Shown here: piece after piece, positions 17,453 through 26,451 of the stretch | Layout of the letters: every line of letters begins with the position of its first letter | Numbering within the stretch: position 1 is the stretch's first letter | Source: Thermoplasmata archaeon | Lineage (GTDB): Archaea > Thermoplasmatota > Thermoplasmata > Thermoplasmatales > Thermoplasmataceae | Length of the DNA stretch: 35,746 nucleotides | Direction of reading: 5' to 3' | Assembly: GCA_021820245.1 (NCBI GenBank) | Contig: JAKADT010000008.1 | Coordinates: forward strand, 1-35,746 | Notes under the pieces: generated by a model | Databases searched by the model: none | Seen by the model: only the letters and a program-made list of their open reading frames with translations | What the model was told of the DNA's origin: nothing | Translations under genes and position numbers: made by a program

Positions 17453-17960
17453 CAGTCTCATCCTCACTGTCTTTTTCGTCAAGATCATCCAGTGTCAGTT
17501 CATCCTTGTCCTCCTCTGGACCTTCTTTTCCTGTATCTTCATCTGAATCTTTTACCTCATCTTCTCCTCCGAGTGAGCTGGATTCGTCCTCGAGTGCAGG
17601 GGCCGATTCGGTTGCTGTGGTGTCAACGGGTTCGGGTACATCCTCAACCTGTATGTTTTTCTGTCCTGCAAGGAACTTAAGTCTCTGAAGTCTTTCCGGC
17701 TTTGAAAGATCCAGCCTTGTTATGCGGATGTTTCTTGGATCCAGGTAATATTCCTTCTGCTTTCCGTCCGCTTTTGCTATTGTGATGCCCTCAATTGAAA
17801 TTTTACCGGCAACTCGATCAACATCCACTACCTTTCCCCCTTCCGATTTTTTGCCTCCAGATTTCACTGTGACAATATCGCCTTTAACCACGGCAAAGTT
17901 CCTTATTCCGTATTTTTTCCTCAAATCCTTGCTCAATGATACATTTAATTTTGATTTCAT
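17436..17960 (-). CDS. rpl24: ribosomal protein uL24 with long acidic tail
   Basis: Residues 1-100 form the normal uL24 body: LSKDLRKKYGIRNFAVVKGDIV with a KOW motif, then GKVVDVDR and the RNIRITRLDLSKPERL segment. From about residue 105 to 174 there is a low-complexity tail in which close to half of the residues are Asp or Glu, mixed with Ser, Thr and Lys. uL24 is an early assembly protein that binds 23S rRNA. The tail overlaps the eS4 start. Confidence 0.93.
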   Translation of the reverse strand: MKSKLNVSLSKDLRKKYGIRNFAVVKGDIVTVKSGGKKSEGGKVVDVDRVAGKISIEGITIAKADGKQKEYYLDPRNIRITRLDLSKPERLQRLKFLAGQKNIQVEDVPEPVDTTATESAPALEDESSSLGGEDEVKDSDEDTGKEGPEEDKDELTLDDLDEKDSEDETDDNKN

Positions 17961-17969
17961 GTCTTACAC

Positions 17970-18368
17970 CTAAACTATTGTTGAAGCTATTGCAGCTATC
18001 CTGGGCCACCTTTCGGCCGCTTCTCTTGCAACCGGGCCCTTTATTTCTGAACCTCTCACTTCACCTTCCGGAGTGACCAGAACCGCAGCGTTCTCCTCGA
18101 ACTCTATCATTGTCCCGTCGGACCTTCTGTAGGGTCTTCTCTGTCTTATTACAACAGCATAGACGACCTTTGCCCTCATCTCAGGGGTACCTTTCTTTAC
18201 AGCAGCGATGAACATGTCACCCACTCCTGCCGCGGGTATCCTGCTGGCCACCCCATGGTACGCTTTCACATCTATGAGGCTTATTATTTTGGCTCCGCTG
18301 TTGTCGGCGCATGGCATTGTAGCCCCAAGGGGTAATCCCCTTTGCTGTCTTCCTGCAATTCCTCTCAT
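17970..18368 (-). CDS. rpl14: ribosomal protein uL14
   Basis: 132 residues, with LPLGATMPCADNSGAKIISLI, GDMFIAAVKKGTPEMRAKVVYAVVIRQRRPYRR and GPVAREAAERWPRIAAIAS, the complete uL14 signature. It is a large-subunit protein at the subunit interface. It starts inside the uS17 stop (ATGA). Confidence 0.96.
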   Translation of the reverse strand: MRGIAGRQQRGLPLGATMPCADNSGAKIISLIDVKAYHGVASRIPAAGVGDMFIAAVKKGTPEMRAKVVYAVVIRQRRPYRRSDGTMIEFEENAAVLVTPEGEVRGSEIKGPVAREAAERWPRIAAIASTIV

Positions 18369-18691
18369 TGGGACATCCTCTCCACGACCACAAATGAGAT
18401 TGTCTTAGCCAGTTTCCTGCATTCAGCTATCTTCACCATATCTCCCGGCTGCAGTTTAATGCAGTCTGGGACATGGACATGGTATTCAGAAAACTGTGTC
18501 ATCTTCCTTTCGTATTTCTTTATGCTCTTCCTGTAAGTTCTTCTGATGACTGCACTTTTAAGCATTGATGCTGACTCAACCTCGCCGGTAATGATCTGTC
18601 CTCTGATGGAGAGATCACCATGGAAAGGACAGTTGCGATCCTTGCATTCCTCGGTGGGTGGTTTTACATCAAGTCCTATATTTCTACTCAT
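18365..18691 (-). CDS. rps17: ribosomal protein uS17
   Basis: 108 residues, with the archaeal N-terminus (CKDRNCPFHG) and the OB-fold core (RGQIITGEVESASMLKSAVIRR, ending GDMVKIAECRKLAKTISFVVVE). It is a primary 16S rRNA-binding protein. Its ATG overlaps the RNase P p29 stop by one base. Confidence 0.95.
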   Translation of the reverse strand: MSRNIGLDVKPPTEECKDRNCPFHGDLSIRGQIITGEVESASMLKSAVIRRTYRKSIKKYERKMTQFSEYHVHVPDCIKLQPGDMVKIAECRKLAKTISFVVVERMSQ

Positions 18692-18990
18692 TATCTTCTT
18701 CCTCCTAACATTTTCTCAATTCTTCTAATTTCTTTAATTCTGTTCTCTGGCCTGAGGGCAATGATATCGCCTCTCAGGATCTGATAGTTCCCGTTTTTTC
18801 CCTTGATCCTGAACTCTGTGCCTTTTTTGGGTATGACATATTTCCTGTCATTCCTGAGCACAAAAGTGTTCTTTGTCTCCATCACCACAATGCCACTTAT
18901 ACCCAGATTGCAGGAGTTGCTGCTTTTTACCACTTCAAGGGTTTCTCCCATGAATTCCTGTGTATGCAGTTGTAGTGACGTATTCATCAT
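18691..18990 (-). CDS. rnp1: ribonuclease P protein component 1 (p29/Pop4)
   Basis: 99 residues of the UPF0086/Rpp29 family: GISGIVVMETKNTFVLRN, VIPKKGTEFRIKG and GDIIALRPENRIKEIRR. It is a protein subunit of the archaeal RNase P that trims the 5' ends of tRNA precursors. It lies between aIF1 and uS17, overlapping both by 4 and 1 nt, its conserved archaeal position. Confidence 0.92.
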   Translation of the reverse strand: MMNTSLQLHTQEFMGETLEVVKSSNSCNLGISGIVVMETKNTFVLRNDRKYVIPKKGTEFRIKGKNGNYQILRGDIIALRPENRIKEIRRIEKMLGGRR

Positions 18991-19286
18991 ACCACTTCCG
19001 TCTTGAAGCCCATCTCATCCAGATATCTTTTCACGGAATCCCTGTGATCACCCTGCAGCTCAATTGTCTTTCCGTCTTTCACGGTCCCACCGGATGCTAC
19101 TTTACGTTTCAGTATTTTTGCTATATCGTCAACATTTTCCAGTTTGGGATCTATCCCCTCGATTATTGTAACATTCTTTCCATATCTTCTTTTGTCAACG
19201 CTAACTTTTACTGATTGAGTATCCCTGTTGAAACCTTCCCATGGCTGGAGTTCTTTTGGTATCCCTGTGAAATTTTTATCCTTCAT
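18987..19286 (-). CDS. translation initiation factor aIF1 (SUI1 family)
   Basis: 99 residues. The SUI1 core is visible as VSVDKRRYGKNVTIIEGID, DDIAKILKRKVASGGTVKDGKTIELQGDHRDSV and KRYLDEMGF. aIF1 monitors start-codon selection on the small subunit. Its ATG shares a base with the uL29 stop and its stop overlaps the p29 start. Confidence 0.94.
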   Translation of the reverse strand: MKDKNFTGIPKELQPWEGFNRDTQSVKVSVDKRRYGKNVTIIEGIDPKLENVDDIAKILKRKVASGGTVKDGKTIELQGDHRDSVKRYLDEMGFKTEVV

Positions 19287-19486
19287 TAATTCTTTTCCCC
19301 CTCGCCCAGTACAGTATATATCCTGGCAAGCTGCCTCCTTATGGACCTTATCTTTCCTGGGCTTGCAGGAGCTCCTCCCATTGCTACAGCTGATCTTTCC
19401 CTGAGAAGAGATTCCTCAAGTGATTTCTGCCTCTCCATTATTTCATCCTTACTCATTGTTCTCAGTTGTTTCGCCCTTGTTTCCAT
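19286..19486 (-). CDS. rpl29: ribosomal protein uL29
   Basis: 66 residues, two helices ([31 protein letters not shown] and [20 protein letters not shown]) with the conserved RxxxRxxARI segment. It is located at the polypeptide exit tunnel. Its start lies within uS3 (38-nt overlap). Confidence 0.93.
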   Translation of the reverse strand: METRAKQLRTMSKDEIMERQKSLEESLLRERSAVAMGGAPASPGKIRSIRRQLARIYTVLGEGEKN

Positions 19487-20105
19487 CTTTTTCCTCCTTC
19501 CTGGATTGTATGATTCTGTCCGGCACCTTTATGTCGTCTGGCAACCTGTAATCATTTTTCAATATTCTCACGTTCACACCTATGATTCCCTGCTTTAGCT
19601 TGGCAGCCGAGAAACCAATGGCCATTCCGCTTCTTGCGGGTTCCCCGGAATATTTAATTGAACCGTACATGAACTTCTGGCTTCTTGCTCTTTCGCCGGA
19701 TATCTTTCCTCCGATCTTTATCATCACTCCACGTGTTCCAGAATCGATTATCCTTCTCAGTGTAGTGTTTCCCGCTTTTCTGTATGCCCATCCCTTTTCC
19801 AGTGAAATTGCTATCTTCTTTGATATGATTTGGGGATTCAGATCTGGATTATCCACTTCTTTAACCTCAATCTGTGGAGATTCCACCTTATACTTTTTTT
19901 CAAGAGTCTCAGTGATTTCTGCAACCTTACTTCCGTGCCTTCCTATTACCAGCCCGGGTTTGTTGACCTGAAGAGTCAGATTGGTGCCGAAGGGAGTTCG
20001 TCTCATTTCAAGTCCTCCAAAACCGGCAGTGTCAGTCTCTCTTTTTATATATTCAGTGACCAGAAGTTTCTTTACTGAGTCACCAACAAATTTTCTCTCT
20101 TTCAT
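19449..20105 (-). CDS. rps3: ribosomal protein uS3
   Basis: 218 residues. A KH domain ([20 protein letters not shown]) is followed by the C-terminal uS3 domain ([44 protein letters not shown]). The last 40 residues form a charged tail overlapping uL29. It is a small-subunit protein at the mRNA entry. The ATGA at the start couples it to uL22. Confidence 0.96.
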   Translation of the reverse strand: MKERKFVGDSVKKLLVTEYIKRETDTAGFGGLEMRRTPFGTNLTLQVNKPGLVIGRHGSKVAEITETLEKKYKVESPQIEVKEVDNPDLNPQIISKKIAISLEKGWAYRKAGNTTLRRIIDSGTRGVMIKIGGKISGERARSQKFMYGSIKYSGEPARSGMAIGFSAAKLKQGIIGVNVRILKNDYRLPDDIKVPDRIIQSRKEEKDGNKGETTENNE

Positions 20106-20554
20106 GCTTCCTCCTCCTCTTCAACTACGACTTCCAGATTTATAAGATCCTTAAAATTTGCACCGGCTCTCCCATAGGCCTTGGGTGTGAATTTTTTAAT
20201 CATTCTGCCCTTTGTAGCGGCAATGTGAACTATTTTCAGGTTATCGGTATCAAGACTCTTGAATTCGGCGTTTGCCTCAACGTTCAGAAGGAGCTGGTTA
20301 AATGCTTTTGCCGCCTTAATTGGGTATCGTCCTGGACCCTGCCCCTTCCTGTGCGACACTGAATCGAGATATCTGAAGTATGGTACTGGGATCTCCTTCT
20401 TCATTACACCCTCTATGGTCGTTTTTGCCCTCTCAAGGTCCATTCCCCTCAGGAAATGGGCTATGTTTATTGCATCTTTTGCAGATATGTCTGTTTCCCT
20501 GATCTTGGCAATTGCACTTTTCTCAGGAATTTTTTCAATTGAATATCCTTTCAT
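20102..20554 (-). CDS. rpl22: ribosomal protein uL22
   Basis: 150 residues, with [24 protein letters not shown]-like residues near the start, [23 protein letters not shown] and the [22 protein letters not shown] tail. It lines the exit tunnel. It starts 6 nt after uS19. Confidence 0.95.
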   Translation of the reverse strand: MKGYSIEKIPEKSAIAKIRETDISAKDAINIAHFLRGMDLERAKTTIEGVMKKEIPVPYFRYLDSVSHRKGQGPGRYPIKAAKAFNQLLLNVEANAEFKSLDTDNLKIVHIAATKGRMIKKFTPKAYGRAGANFKDLINLEVVVEEEEEA

Positions 20555-20560
20555 TTTAGA

Positions 20561-21016
20561 TCACTTCAACGGCATGAACTTTGACGAACGTGTTGCCCCA
20601 ACACCAGGTCCGGAGTGCTTGACCTCTTTTCTTGTCATTGCAAATTCCCCCAGGTAATGTCCTATCATTTCAGGCTTAATTTCGAATTTAATGTAGCTGT
20701 TCCCGTTATATACCTCCACAACCTTTCCGACCGCCTTTGGGAGTATTATCACATCTCTAACATGTGTTTTAAGTTCCTGATCATCATTTTCAAGTTTCTG
20801 GTAGACAAGGTTCTGTTCATAGTTCTTCTCCCTCAGAAGTGACCTTCTTGACCTGGAAGGGAGTATTTTTATTATCTCATCCAGTGACATCTTCTGTAAT
20901 TCTTCAAGAGAAAGACCTCTGAACATAAACTCTTTCGATCTTCCCATTATTACTTTCTGTGACTTCCGTGCCTTTCTTTTGATAGACTTAACGGATGCCT
21001 GTTTTTTTGTTGCCAT
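20561..21016 (-). CDS. rps19: ribosomal protein uS19
   Basis: 151 residues. A helical N-terminal extension (residues 1-65) precedes the core LKTHVRDVIILPKAVGKVVEVYNGNSYIKFEIKPEMIGHYLGEFAMTRKEVKHSGPGVGATRSS. The extension is usual for archaeal/eukaryotic uS19 (S15). Its ATG shares a base with the uL2 stop. Confidence 0.95.
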   Translation of the reverse strand: MATKKQASVKSIKRKARKSQKVIMGRSKEFMFRGLSLEELQKMSLDEIIKILPSRSRRSLLREKNYEQNLVYQKLENDDQELKTHVRDVIILPKAVGKVVEVYNGNSYIKFEIKPEMIGHYLGEFAMTRKEVKHSGPGVGATRSSKFMPLK

Positions 21017-21708
21017 TAATTCTTCCTCCTTTGGGGTGATAGCCTTCCGACTTTCCTACCGGGTGGTGTTCCTCTTCCCACTGTGCTGGGACGCCCAACG
21101 TGCTGATGGTTTCCTCCTCCATGTGGGTGATTGATTGCATTCATAGCCACTCCCCTCACGCTGTATGGTCTCTTTGCCTTACTCTGGAAGTAGTGTGCAG
21201 TTCTTCCTGCTTTCAGCACAGGTATATCCTTTGCTCCGGAACCAGACACCACACCAATTGTTGCCCTGCACTGTGGGTTGAATGACTTCATTTTTCCTGA
21301 TGGGAGCTTTACAGTAACCATGGCACCATGACTGACAATGAGAGATGCTGAACCTGCTGTCTTGCAGAATTTTCCACCATCACCAGGCATACTTTCGATA
21401 TTGAATATGTAAGACCCGTCTGGAATCTGACCGATGAATGTAGTGACTCCGGGAAGATTTTCACCTTCTTTTCCCACTGTGACTGTCTGGCCGCAATATG
21501 CTCCATTGAAAGCTATCTGGTAGTCCTTGGTGAGATTTTCACTTTCAAGTACAAGCAAAGGTGCATTACGTCCTGGTGCATGTATTATATCCTTTATTGT
21601 ATATTTCCCATCCTTTGGATGTTTTATGTCTCTTACATGCCTATGGCTTGGACTCCTGTATACAAGTCCCCCTCTTCCTCTTCTTTGCGGTATGATTCGT
21701 TTTCCCAT
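21016..21708 (-). CDS. rpl2: ribosomal protein uL2
   Basis: 230 residues, with [16 protein letters not shown], the OB and SH3-like domains, and the [17 protein letters not shown] segment near the peptidyl transferase centre that contains the conserved His. It is essential for subunit association and peptidyl transfer. A 9-nt gap separates it from uL23. Confidence 0.97.
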   Translation of the reverse strand: MGKRIIPQRRGRGGLVYRSPSHRHVRDIKHPKDGKYTIKDIIHAPGRNAPLLVLESENLTKDYQIAFNGAYCGQTVTVGKEGENLPGVTTFIGQIPDGSYIFNIESMPGDGGKFCKTAGSASLIVSHGAMVTVKLPSGKMKSFNPQCRATIGVVSGSGAKDIPVLKAGRTAHYFQSKAKRPYSVRGVAMNAINHPHGGGNHQHVGRPSTVGRGTPPGRKVGRLSPQRRKN

Positions 21709-21717
21709 TTTAATCCC

Positions 21718-21969
21718 TCAGAATATTCCTATCCTGCCGGCTATTTCGTCCGCAGAATATTCCTTGTCCAGTTTCACGATGGCCCTCTTTCCTGATCTTA
21801 CTATTAGTATATTGATGTCTACCACCTTTACATTCAGTCTCCTTTCAACTTCTTCTTTAATCGCTTTCTTGGTTGCATTTTTATAGACCGCAAACGTAAT
21901 TTTGTTCTCCTTTTCCATAAGCAACATGCTTTTTTCAGTTGCTATTGGACTGTAAATAATCTGATGCAT
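21718..21969 (-). CDS. rpl23: ribosomal protein uL23
   Basis: 83 residues, SPIATEKSMLLMEKENKITFAVYKNATKKAIKEEVERRLNVKVVDINIL, the short archaeal uL23. It is the docking site for SRP and chaperones at the tunnel exit. The TAATG junction with uL4 suggests coupled translation. Confidence 0.95.
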   Translation of the reverse strand: MHQIIYSPIATEKSMLLMEKENKITFAVYKNATKKAIKEEVERRLNVKVVDINILIVRSGKRAIVKLDKEYSADEIAGRIGIF

Positions 21970-22727
21970 TAATTCTGCCTCCCTATCTTTGATATTGCTG
22001 ATTTTGTGTAAATTGTAAGTCTGCCACCGTTTCCACCTGGGGCCAATTTTCTCAGGCTCAGGCTTTCAGCGGTTGCAACTTCCACACCTGGAAGTGATTC
22101 GAAGGGCCTTAGGGCTGATCTGTCCGTGCCAACCACAAGTATGCTTCTTGGTTGTTTGTATCTTCTTCCCCTCATTTTCCCTCTTCCTGCCCTGATCTTT
22201 TTCCCAAATTTTGATCTTTCAACATCTTCGTCAAGACCGAGATTCTGGAGAAATTTCATCGCCTGTGCAACCTTGCTGAATTTCTGTATATCGTCGGATG
22301 CTACAATCGGAAACTTTAGTTCGTCAGGGACTTTATGGCCCCTCTTCTTTACATGTTCTGGAGAAGCTGTAAGGGCTATTGCACTTTTCAGTGCTATTTT
22401 CCTTTCATTATCGTTGATCTTCTTGAACAGTACCTTGTTTGATCTTGGCGCATGTGCACTTCTTCCCTTAACCACATGGGCCAGAAGAACTGCAGTTGAT
22501 GAACCGGATGTTCTTGGTAATCTTGAACTTCCATGACCTGGTCCAGCGTTATGTCCCACCCTCCTGGTTCCAGCCAGAGGAGAGGCCCCATAAGGTTGTC
22601 TCAGTGTTAGAGAAATGGCCCTGAATGCCTTCCTGATAAGATCTTCCCTTGGTACAAACTGGAAGACCTCGGGAATGTCAATCTCTTCAGACAGTTCCCC
22701 TTCCAAATTATAAAGTTGAGTTTTCAT
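21969..22727 (-). CDS. rpl4: ribosomal protein uL4
   Basis: 252 residues, with SLTLRQPYGASPLAGTRRVGHNAGPGHGSSRLPRTSGSSTA, the tunnel-constriction loop, then KIRAGRGKMRGRRYKQPRSILVV and VEVATAESLSLRKLAPGGNGGRLTIYTKSAI. It starts 2 nt after the uL3 stop. Confidence 0.96.
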   Translation of the reverse strand: MKTQLYNLEGELSEEIDIPEVFQFVPREDLIRKAFRAISLTLRQPYGASPLAGTRRVGHNAGPGHGSSRLPRTSGSSTAVLLAHVVKGRSAHAPRSNKVLFKKINDNERKIALKSAIALTASPEHVKKRGHKVPDELKFPIVASDDIQKFSKVAQAMKFLQNLGLDEDVERSKFGKKIRAGRGKMRGRRYKQPRSILVVGTDRSALRPFESLPGVEVATAESLSLRKLAPGGNGGRLTIYTKSAISKIGRQN

Positions 22728-22729
22728 TT

Positions 22730-23719
22730 TTAATCACCCTGTTTTGATTCTTTGGATATGTAGCTTACTACTAGATTCTCCACATCGGATGTCTTCTGTC
22801 TTGCTGGATCCCTGAATTTTATGAGTCTCTTTGACGGACCCGGGATTGAACCATGCACAAGGACATAATCGTTCCTCACCAGGCCATAGCCTGGGAATCC
22901 ACCGCTGACATTGATATCCTCGTTTTCTTCCTTCTTAGAATACTTGATTACCCTGATATTGTGAGCCGTTCTCTGGTGCGTACCCATCTGTCCTGCCTGG
23001 GGTACTGTATTTCTAACCCAGTCCGGGTGCCACGGTCCCAGGGTACCTATCATCCTTCTGTGCTTCCTGTTTTTTCTTGGGAGAAGTTTTACACCGAACC
23101 TTTCAACATGTCCGGTAAACCCCTTGCCTTTTGTAACCCCAATGGCATCTACAAATTTCCCTGGCTTAGAGAACTCATCGAACCTTATCTCTTTCCCAAG
23201 TTTTTCATCAGCGTATTTCATCTTATCTTCCAGTTTAGATCCACTTAGCTTAATTTCAAAAATATCTGGAACCTTTGACGGTACTCCCGTCAGTAAAGAG
23301 GGATTTGTGTGTACTATGAGTCTTACCTCTGAAACACTTTCAGGCTTTGGCGTCTCCTTTCTGGCTTTTGGAGTTGTTATTCTTTTGAGAAGATTTTTGT
23401 CAAGCTTTTCTGCCCATTTCTCATATACCACAGCAAGTCCCGTGTCATCCTCATCATAATATCTTATTCCTGCCACCGTTAATGGAGGTACTTCAACAAC
23501 TGTTACAGCTGAGGCTATAGTCTGCCCGGCAGTAACGCTGGTTTTTCTGTAATCTACCATCTCCACGTGTGTCATTCCAACCTTGTAGCCTGCAAATGCC
23601 TGGATCTTCGTCTGGTTATCTACTTCCGGCCATGATCGTATAGACCCCTGCATTTTCTTAGCGCGTACCCTAGGGTAATATCCCATTGACCCCCGTCTGG
23701 GGTGATGTGGCGTTGCCAT
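22730..23719 (-). CDS. rpl3: ribosomal protein uL3
   Basis: 329 residues, starting with RRGSMGYYPRVRAKKMQGSIRSWP and containing GVTKGKGFTGHVERFGVKLLPRKNRKHRRMIGTLGPWHP, the archaeal uL3 signature. It is the first gene of the 25-plus-gene minus-strand block. A GGTGA Shine-Dalgarno site lies about 8 nt before the ATG, so it is not leaderless. Confidence 0.96.
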   Translation of the reverse strand: MATPHHPRRGSMGYYPRVRAKKMQGSIRSWPEVDNQTKIQAFAGYKVGMTHVEMVDYRKTSVTAGQTIASAVTVVEVPPLTVAGIRYYDEDDTGLAVVYEKWAEKLDKNLLKRITTPKARKETPKPESVSEVRLIVHTNPSLLTGVPSKVPDIFEIKLSGSKLEDKMKYADEKLGKEIRFDEFSKPGKFVDAIGVTKGKGFTGHVERFGVKLLPRKNRKHRRMIGTLGPWHPDWVRNTVPQAGQMGTHQRTAHNIRVIKYSKKEENEDINVSGGFPGYGLVRNDYVLVHGSIPGPSKRLIKFRDPARQKTSDVENLVVSYISKESKQGD

Positions 23720-23840
23720 TTTATTTCACCATTCCAACCGTTACACCTTGGTTTTTGCCATAACACAGCAAAACAGCAGGGTTGCCTTATAGCATTGCCC
23801 TTAGATGTATGGTTTTAAGTAAGCAGTAAACTTAAGAAGA

Positions 23841-23848
23841 TATTTAAA
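23841..23848 (-). promoter_or_regulatory. TATA-like box upstream of the uL3 ribosomal block
   Basis: TTTAAATA on the minus strand, preceded by GG. It is the best box in the 240-nt gap before uL3 and would give a leader of about 100 nt. A weaker alternative, CTATAAGG at about 23784-23791, would give a leader of about 40 nt. The choice is uncertain. Confidence 0.35.
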
Positions 23849-23960
23849 CCTTTATTAGATGCTTAGGCCTGATGGAAACTCATTCCAGTTAAGTGCAGTA
23901 AGCAGGGATCAGCTTTCGTCTGATCCCTTTATCAGAATCATGTTTCACTTCAAATGACCC

Positions 23961-25136
23961 TTAAAACAATACATTCAGAACAATGCCAGAATGAACTTTA
24001 GGATGGAAATATGTTGATTTCTGAGGCAATACCCCATCGGACAGGACTATTCTAAAAAGGTTCTCACGGTCCCAATCAGGCATTATGAAGGCTGCTGTTG
24101 CCCTCCCTTTCCTTACTTCATCAACTGCGTATTTTTCGTCGTGAGTGAACTCCATTTCCGTGTCCATCCCTTCTGAATCAATTCCCATAATCTCATTGAA
24201 AATGACAGTATTGAGGGCATGAATCGGGGACTGGAAATTGGTTTTGTAGCCTTCATTGCTTTCGTTTTCTGGAGGCAACAGATAATAATATCTGTCCAGA
24301 TAAACTGTAATGAAATCTTTACCTGATACTGGTGGATTATCATTAACAAGAAAATATTCTGCTAACCTGTTCAGAAAAGAATCGATTTCAATGTTGGTTT
24401 TAACTATCCTGTGAATGCCTGATACAAAAAGCCCAGGGCTGTTCATGGAGGTTATGTATGCCATAACTGAACTCCAGAAATTCTTTTCGGTTCCAGATCT
24501 CTCGCCTGCCAGCCTCCTGGATGCTTCAAGCCGATGGTGCCCATCTGCCACCATTGCAGAATCGTTTTTCAATAGTTTGACTATCCTATCTAACTGTTCT
24601 TCTTCGTCTAAGAAATATACCGAATTTGAAACTCCATTTCCGTCAGTGAATGAAAACATTGCTTCCCTTTCTGCCACCATGCCCTGAAGAAGAGGTTCCA
24701 GTTCCCTGTCATTCACTGCAAGGAATATTGGCTCTGGCTGAGTCCTCATCTCACCAAGAACTTTCATCCTTTCCTTTACTGGACCTATGAATGTTTTTTC
24801 GTGAGGTTTTACATATCCGTCATCAGGGAATACATCGACGAGAGATATTATTCCTGTTCTTCTGAGTATTTTTCCAGAATGATTGAATGACTGATCAATT
24901 AAGACAAGAACTGGCTTTTCTGCCCTCTTTAAAACCCCGGAATCTACCCACTCGAGTATCTTTACTCTGGCATAGGTATAGTTTTCATTATCAGGCAGAG
25001 TTAAGTGTGTTACATTCTCACTGCACCTCTTCAGGTTTTTCTCCATTTCTTTATTGATTGAGTCAAAGGGCGGGGAGGTAACCTCACAATAGTTTCCGTT
25101 AAAATAAACTGGTTGAAAGGGACTTATTTTTACCAA
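23961..25136 (-). CDS. DUF1015-family protein, possible phosphoserine-metabolism enzyme
   Basis: 391 residues. The DUF1015 pattern is visible: an N-terminal KISPFQPVYF, PHEKT at about 111-115, VYFLDEEEQ, the DGHHR motif at about 198-202, and a C-terminal VHSGIVLNVLF. DGHHR is shared with the ParB/sulfiredoxin-like fold that includes free serine kinases such as Thermococcus SerK. It is divergent from serA and a class V aminotransferase, and no SerB-type phosphatase is nearby. A role in the serine/phosphoserine step is therefore inferred, not shown. The start is a TTG with GGGGGT about 7 nt upstream; a TAA directly precedes it. Confidence 0.8.
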   Translation of the reverse strand: MVKISPFQPVYFNGNYCEVTSPPFDSINKEMEKNLKRCSENVTHLTLPDNENYTYARVKILEWVDSGVLKRAEKPVLVLIDQSFNHSGKILRRTGIISLVDVFPDDGYVKPHEKTFIGPVKERMKVLGEMRTQPEPIFLAVNDRELEPLLQGMVAEREAMFSFTDGNGVSNSVYFLDEEEQLDRIVKLLKNDSAMVADGHHRLEASRRLAGERSGTEKNFWSSVMAYITSMNSPGLFVSGIHRIVKTNIEIDSFLNRLAEYFLVNDNPPVSGKDFITVYLDRYYYLLPPENESNEGYKTNFQSPIHALNTVIFNEIMGIDSEGMDTEMEFTHDEKYAVDEVRKGRATAAFIMPDWDRENLFRIVLSDGVLPQKSTYFHPKVHSGIVLNVLF

Positions 25137-25474
25137 TTAATGAACCCCCAGGACTTCTTCTGAAGAAATGGGAAATGGCCTACAGTTGAATGGTGCTATC
25201 TGTTTCAATGGATAAAGATGCATGTTTAAATTGATAGATTTAACTTTTGATTTCGATCCCCTTGAGTGGTGTTCCCTCATAATCATAACCGGATATGGTT
25301 AGTCAGGATAAACTACTTTTCAGTTTCTTTCCGTCAAAACGTCATAAACTCAAAATTTTTTTTAAATCTGCAAATTTAATTACCAAAGCTTGTTTTGACA
25401 GGGATTATTAAACATCGGCCTTATTTTATCCTGATATATTCAACCGACGTTTTGAGCAGAAATGCAGCGCCATC
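25137..25474. other. divergent regulatory region, DUF1015 / serA
   Basis: An AT-rich gap with no supported ORF. It holds the leader of the DUF1015 gene (possible minus-strand TATA-like ATTTAAAC near 25224-25231) and the upstream promoter area of serA. I see no clear operator palindrome. Confidence 0.4.
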
Positions 25475-25482
25475 ATTAAATA
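25475..25482 (+). promoter_or_regulatory. TATA-like box, serA operon
   Basis: ATTAAATA is centred about 26 nt before the serA ATG. The transcript is predicted to start at or next to the start codon. Confidence 0.5.
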
Positions 25483-25503
25483 AAAATTATACCTCCCGCA
25501 GGT

Positions 25504-26451
25504 ATGCCAAAGAATGAAGGAGCCGCCTTAAGAGTGCTTGTGTGCGATCCTGTGGACACCATTATGTTAGAAATGTTAAAGTCAAAGGGTTTCCATGTTT
25601 CATATGAGCCGTCAATAGATAATGCCACCCTTAAAGACAAAGTCAGTGACTTTGAAATCCTTGTTGTCAGGAGCCGTACTAAGGTTACCTCAGACGTCCT
25701 TAAAAAAGGTCAAAATCTGAAGGTAATAGCAAGAGCAGGGATTGGTACTGACAACATAGACATCAAATTTGCAGAGACAAAGAATATTCAGATAGTCACG
25801 GCTGCAGGATCATCCACCCAATCTGTTTCTGAATTGAGCATTGCCCTTGCGGTGGACCTTAGCAGAAAAATCACCATTCTTGATAGAAAATCCAAGGAAT
25901 ATATCTTGAAAAAAGACACGGGAACCGAACTATTCGGAAAGACGGCCGGAATTGTAGGTTTTGGGCGAATTGGATATGCCACTGCGAAGGTGTTGAACGC
26001 CATGGGTATAAAGGTGATAGCATATGATATCCAGGAAAACCACGCACTGATGGATGAGATAGGTGGTTCTTATGTTTCACTGAGGAAGTTGCTTGAAAAC
26101 TCCGATATTATATTCGTTCAGGCTACTCTTTCAGATGGCTCTGTAAATCTTATTTCCCAGGACGACTTAAAGCTCATTAAAACCGGCGCATACATAATAA
26201 ATACAAGCAGATCAGAATTTATAAATGGCCCCGCTCTGTTAATGGCCCTTAAGGAAGGAAGAGTTGCAGGTTATGCTGCCGATGTGCTATGGCACGAACC
26301 ACCGGTTGATGAGTGGGAAAAGGAGATAATTTCCATGGATAACGTTATCATAACTCCCCATATAGGTGCGCAGACTGTGGAAGCTCAGCAGAGGGTAGCC
26401 CATTATACTGTTTCCAATCTTTTAAAGAAGTTACAGGAGATGGGAATATGA
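25504..26451 (+). CDS. serA: D-3-phosphoglycerate dehydrogenase-like (SerA, short form)
   Basis: 315 residues of the D-2-hydroxyacid dehydrogenase family. The NAD-binding fold has GFGRIG at 152-157 and an acidic residue at D175 that fits NAD rather than NADP. Catalytic residues are in place: R236 (NTSR), E265 (WHEPP) and H286 (TPHIGAQ). There is no C-terminal ACT regulatory domain, as in short archaeal forms. The enzyme would oxidise 3-phosphoglycerate to 3-phosphohydroxypyruvate; a different hydroxyacid is possible from sequence alone. The ATGA overlap with the aminotransferase supports the serine pathway. Confidence 0.88.
   Translation: MPKNEGAALRVLVCDPVDTIMLEMLKSKGFHVSYEPSIDNATLKDKVSDFEILVVRSRTKVTSDVLKKGQNLKVIARAGIGTDNIDIKFAETKNIQIVTAAGSSTQSVSELSIALAVDLSRKITILDRKSKEYILKKDTGTELFGKTAGIVGFGRIGYATAKVLNAMGIKVIAYDIQENHALMDEIGGSYVSLRKLLENSDIIFVQATLSDGSVNLISQDDLKLIKTGAYIINTSRSEFINGPALLMALKEGRVAGYAADVLWHEPPVDEWEKEIISMDNVIITPHIGAQTVEAQQRVAHYTVSNLLKKLQEMGI

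Noticed and set aside
17443-17688. plus-strand ORF of Ser-rich repeats opposite uL24
   Set aside because: It is the antisense shadow of the acidic tail, where Asp/Glu codons read backwards give Ser, Leu and Phe.
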